Assembly (NCBI GenBank): GCA_001640655.1
Contig: LXGT01000024.1
Span: forward strand, 62,001 to 126,000
Direction: 5' to 3'
Length of the DNA stretch: 64,000 nucleotides
Source: Endoconidiophora laricicola
Lineage: Eukaryota; Ascomycota; Sordariomycetes; Microascales; Ceratocystidaceae
How positions within the stretch are numbered: position 1 is the first letter of the stretch; each line of letters begins with the position of its first letter. This document shows, piece by piece, positions 60,597 through 64,000 of this stretch. The position numbers and the translations under genes are program-made. The notes beneath the pieces are model-generated. The model ran no database searches. It had not been told where the DNA came from and worked only from the letters and a program-made list of their open reading frames with translations.

Positions 60597-62705
60597 ATGT
60601 CCGGTAAGAAACACTCTCAGACTCTACGCCGTAACCCTAGACATCTGACACTGCTGACACCACATAGCCATTACTGCCGTCGGCCTTGTCGGTGCTGCTG
60701 CATACATAAATGCCCGCACCGGTCTATGGTATGATTACCACCTCCTGAAGTCCGTGATCCCGTCGGCCCTGCGCTCATTTATCCGCTCCAAAACCAATGG
60801 CCTAAATCAATTCTATGTACTTGAGCGCTGGGCCAAGTCGTCATCGCGGGCATCACACCCGCTCATCAAGTTCGAGGGTCGCACCTACACATATGAAAAC
60901 GTGTACGCTGCTGTTCTATCTTATGGCACGTGGTTGCGAGAAGAAAAGGGTATCCAACCAGGTGACATCATTGCCATAAACTTCCAGAACAGCGAAACCT
61001 TCGTTTTCTTGTGGTTTGGCCTGTGGGCTATAGGCGCAAAGCCATCGTTTATAAACTATAATCTTACCGCCGAGCCTCTAGCCCATTGTGTACGTGCCTG
61101 TAAAACTAGACTCGTCCTCATTGATCCGCACATTCAAGGGAATTTTACCGAAGAGGTTGTCAATTCGCTGCCAGGTGTTGAGCTGCTAACGGTGACACCG
61201 GAAATTGATGCCAAGGTCCGGATGGCCAAGGGCACTCGCTATCCAGATGAATTGCGCAACGAGGACGACATCAAGAACATTGCCATGTTGATTTACACGT
61301 CGGGTACTACTGGTCTTCCTAAGCCAGCCATTGTGTCTTGGGGGAAAGCCACTGTTTCCAGCAATTTCTGCACGCGCCTTTTGCAACTTAGTACAAAGGA
61401 TGTATTCTTTACTGTAAGTTAAGCTTCTAGCTAATTTCTGACCTCCCTACTATCAGCACTAGCACCTCCATGATTACTGTTTCGACCTTTGCCATTAATG
61501 TGCCATGGCTACACTAAAACTGTCTCCCGGTTGTAAGCGTAGCGGTATCTAACCGTGTCCAGGCTATGCCAATGTATCACAGCTCTGCGTCAATGCTGGG
61601 CTTCTTGAATGTTCTTGAGGCTGGCTCGACCATCGCTTTAAGTCGCAAATTCTCTACCAAAACTTTTTGGGACGAAGTGCGCCAGGCCGACGCCACTGTG
61701 ATACATTATGTTGGCGAAACATGTCGATATCTATTAGCCACACCGCCACAAATCCACCCAGGGACTGGCGAGAACTACGATCTCAAGCACAAAGTTCACA
61801 CAGCCTTTGGCAATGGTCTACGACCAGATGTATGGCGCAAGTTCAAAGAACGCTTTGGTATCGATTGCATCGCTGAATGGTATGCGTCGACAGAGGGGCC
61901 CTTTGCCACGTGGAATCTGTCACGCAACGACTTCACAGAGGGCGCCATCGGCCGTAATGGCTGGTTATATAACTTGCTAATGTCGCTGAACGTGCAAGTA
62001 GTCGAGGTTGACCCACTAGCTGATGCGCCTTGGCGACATCCCAAGACGGGCCTTTGTCGTAAAGTCAAGGCAGGCACGCCTGGTGAACTGATGTTCAGAC
62101 TGCCCGCTAACAACGTGGAATCGCGATTCCAGGGCTACTATGGAAATGAAGGCGCAACAAATAGCAAGATCCTACGCGACGTGTTCAGCAAGAACGATGC
62201 CTGGTTCCGCACCGGCGACATGGTTGTTTGGGATAGCGAAGGCCGCGTGTATTTCTCGGACCGCATTGGTGACACCTTCCGATGGAAAAGCGAGAACGTG
62301 TCCACTGCTGAAGTCGGCCAAGCTGTGGGCCAGCATCCGCTCATTCACGAAGCTAACGTCTATGGCGTTGAGCTGCCGCAACACGACGGCCGCTGTGGCT
62401 GCGCAGCGGTCGTCTTCACTAGCGATATCACTGCCAACGAGCCACCTCCCATCGATGTACTGCGTAGCGTGGCCAAGCACGTAGTCGATACTCTTCCTAA
62501 GTACGCAAGGCCAATATTCCTCCGCGTGCTGCCACAGATGGAAGCCACTGGGACCTTCAAGCAGCTCAAGCATGGACTGCGCACTCAGGGTGTTGATCCA
62601 GATAAGATCGACTCGGGCATCGTATATTGGCTCCAAGGGGATACGTACGTGCCATTTACTCGGGCTGACTGGAACAAGTTGTCAGGAGGTGGTGTGAAGC
62701 TATAG
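60597..62705 (+). CDS. FAT1: Fatty acid transporter / very-long-chain acyl-CoA synthetase (Fat1/FATP family)
   Basis: Three exons: 60597-60603 (ATGTCCG only), 60668-61413 and 61563-62705, giving 631 residues, close to the family's usual length. Introns are GTAAGA...CATAG and GTAAGT...TCCAG. The N-terminus is hydrophobic (AITAVGLVGAAAYINARTGL), a likely membrane anchor. The AMP-binding signature is YTSGTTGLPKPAIVSWGK at about 212-229. FTAMPMYHSSASMLGF spans the second splice junction. The FATP/VLACS motif is FRTGDMVVWDSEGRVYFSDR at about 466, followed by IGDTFRWKSENVSTAEV. These proteins activate very-long-chain fatty acids with ATP and CoA and couple this to uptake, at the plasma membrane, ER, lipid droplets or peroxisomes. 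The C-terminus, GGGVKL, is only a weak match to a peroxisomal PTS1. The seven-base first exon is supported by frame and a clean donor. Confidence 0.94.
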
Positions 62706-63596
62706 ATAGACTATACGTGTGTATATAGTATGCTTGTTAGTAGGTCATAATATGAGGCCAGATGTTCAATCAACAACGCGTTCGCAAAAGTTGAGAGAAA
62801 TTTGGCAAGCACGGATTAGGATTGTCGCACATAAGATTATAAATGATAGACGGCCTCATATTCCAGAAAGGGCAGGACAGCTGTTTATTCCAAGCTGCCG
62901 ATCGGGCAGAGCAGATTCTTGTTAATTTGTGAAGTTTCCTTTGGCGGGTTTCTTTTATTCTTTCTTCTGTTTGTCTTGTTGCATTAATAGTATACAGCAT
63001 TTTTCATTTGCCGGTTTCTGTTTTCCGTTTATTCGATGTTATCCGTGATTGCCTTTCTTTCCCGTGGCCCATGAAACATCCGATCGGCCGCCGGCCCCTG
63101 CCGCCGGAATTTTGTGTGTTGTGTAGTAAAATGAAGAAGCCCCTTGATCGGCAAGTAAAAATTGCACGCCAGTTTTGTGCTGTTTGCTTGATTTTCCCAA
63201 TTTTTCCCAATAATTTTTGTTAGTAAATAGAAAAGAAAATGAAATGAAGAGATACCCACTTGCTGGTCACACGCGTCGCTTGACATTCCGGGAATGTGCT
63301 ACGATACAAAGAGCAAGCTGCCGCTCCAGGCCCGTGTGTAACGAGGTCTGTATCAAGTTTTCCGGGCAGAGATTTTTGCGTATTGTTCTAGCAGTTACTA
63401 GAACGGTCGACGTGTGTTTATGTGAGATTATCTTTTTCCCGACGAGCGACATCCAGTCACCCAACAGTCTGCATGCTATATAAACGACACCAGCCAGTCT
63501 GTCAAGTGTCTTTTATATAGGCATTTTTCCAGTTGGATACATTTTATTTCTGTTTTTCTTTTGCTACCACACCCACAACCCTGCCAACTAGTCACC
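62706..63596. other. Intergenic spacer and promoter of the last gene
   Basis: No convincing gene; short overlapping frames on both strands are featureless. The 3' end of the Fat1-like gene and the promoter of the secreted-protein gene lie here. Confidence 0.5.
63477..63484 (+). promoter_or_regulatory. TATA box of the secreted-protein gene
   Basis: TATATAAA lies about 113 bp upstream of the ATG at 63597, with a pyrimidine-rich leader (TTTTGCTACCACACCCACAA) between them. Confidence 0.55.
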
Positions 63597-64000
63597 ATGA
63601 AGCTCCTGTTTCCTATCAGCATCGTGACTCTCAGCACCATCATTGGCTTTGCAGCCGGCCAATGCGGCGCTGAGCCTAACACCTTGGTCTGCTACGATTA
63701 TCCCGGCGCAACAAAGCAGAACCTTGATATTAATGATGTCAAGACCATCTCATGGTATCTACGCTGGTACTCGCACCGCGAGGGAAGTCCGCTGTTTTGG
63801 ACTATGTACAGTGCACACAACGAGACCACTACACCAATGCCCCTAAACGATACCTCTGGTTCAGCGCCGGTAGCATCGACAAACAGCAGCAGCAGCACCC
63901 AGGCCTCTGGTCCACAGGCTACGAATGCCAATGGCACAACGATTTTCGGCGGCAACGAGGGCAATAGCACCATCATCACGAACAATGGCACCTCAGTCTC
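63597..64000 (+). CDS. Secreted Ser/Thr/Asn-rich protein, truncated by the window end
   Basis: Starts at the ATG at 63597 (ATGA preceded by CACC) and is open to the last base, 134 codons so far. Residues 1-21 are a clear signal peptide (MKLLFPISIVTLSTIIGFAA) with cleavage likely just before QCGAEP. The mature part begins with a small Cys-containing domain (QCGAEPNTLVCYDYPGATKQ, then DVKTISWYLRWYSHREGSPL). It continues as a low-complexity Ser/Thr/Asn/Gly stretch with six N-glycosylation sequons (NET, NDT, NSS, NGT, NST, NGT). I recall small secreted fungal proteins starting with this CY...QN...DV...I..YLR pattern, of unknown function. A cell-wall or GPI-anchored protein is likely, but the C-terminus is outside the window. 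An intron cannot be excluded. Confidence 0.7.
   Translation, partial: MKLLFPISIVTLSTIIGFAAGQCGAEPNTLVCYDYPGATKQNLDINDVKTISWYLRWYSHREGSPLFWTMYSAHNETTTPMPLNDTSGSAPVASTNSSSSTQASGPQATNANGTTIFGGNEGNSTIITNNGTSV

Overview
The window reads as nuclear DNA of a filamentous ascomycete (Pezizomycotina); I cannot place it more closely. The evidence is short GT-AG spliceosomal introns (mostly 50-150 nt) with CTRAC-like branch sites, long AT-rich spacers with pyrimidine-rich leaders, and families typical of such fungi: a fatty acid transporter/acyl-CoA synthetase of the Fat1 type, the GPI transamidase subunit PIG-S, a 1-Cys peroxiredoxin, a Ycp4/Pst2-type flavodoxin-like protein, a monocarboxylate-type MFS carrier and a Kelch-BTB protein resembling fission yeast Ral2. 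There are no operons, CRISPR arrays or intact transposons. I found no convincing tRNA or rRNA by eye.

Layout. 1-8 kb: a conserved protein of unknown function (971-2620) and a single-pass membrane protein with two PPxY motifs (6417-7983). 12.7-14.1 kb: an intronless MFS carrier. 17.3-20.1 kb: a flavodoxin-like protein whose frame continues past a UGA to a CaaX-like end, then a multi-pass fungal membrane protein. 20.6-22.6 kb (minus): an unrecognised four-exon gene. 25.1-25.9 kb: 1-Cys peroxiredoxin. 31.2-34.7 kb: Kelch-BTB protein. 34.7-49.2 kb: about 14.5 kb with no convincing protein gene. 49.3-51.3 kb: a zinc-finger-like protein with a C27 run in its second intron. 54.1-56.7 kb: a cysteine-rich multi-finger protein. 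57.2-58.9 kb (minus): PIG-S. 60.6-62.7 kb: Fat1-like protein, divergent from PIG-S. 63.6 kb to the end: a secreted Ser/Thr/Asn-rich protein cut by the window edge.

The genes look like independent housekeeping and regulatory genes, not a cluster. PIG-S and Fat1 share a 1.7 kb divergent spacer. The peroxiredoxin and the flavodoxin-like protein are both redox proteins but sit 7 kb apart with unrelated genes between them.

The most interesting signal is at 18092-18265. A TGA followed by C ends the flavodoxin-like core exactly where the family core normally ends, yet the same frame stays open for 56 more codons and finishes Cys-Glu-Ile-Met. Yeast Ycp4 also carries a lipid-modifiable cysteine tail. 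This suggests a soluble form and a membrane-anchored form made by stop-codon readthrough, unless the TGA is an error or a recent mutation. Other points worth checking are the 14.5 kb gene desert with leader-like DNA and a stem-loop, recurrent plus-strand poly(C) runs, a compact double hairpin at 28.25 kb, and first coding exons of only 5 and 7 nt.

All exon boundaries were set by hand from splice signals and reading frame.
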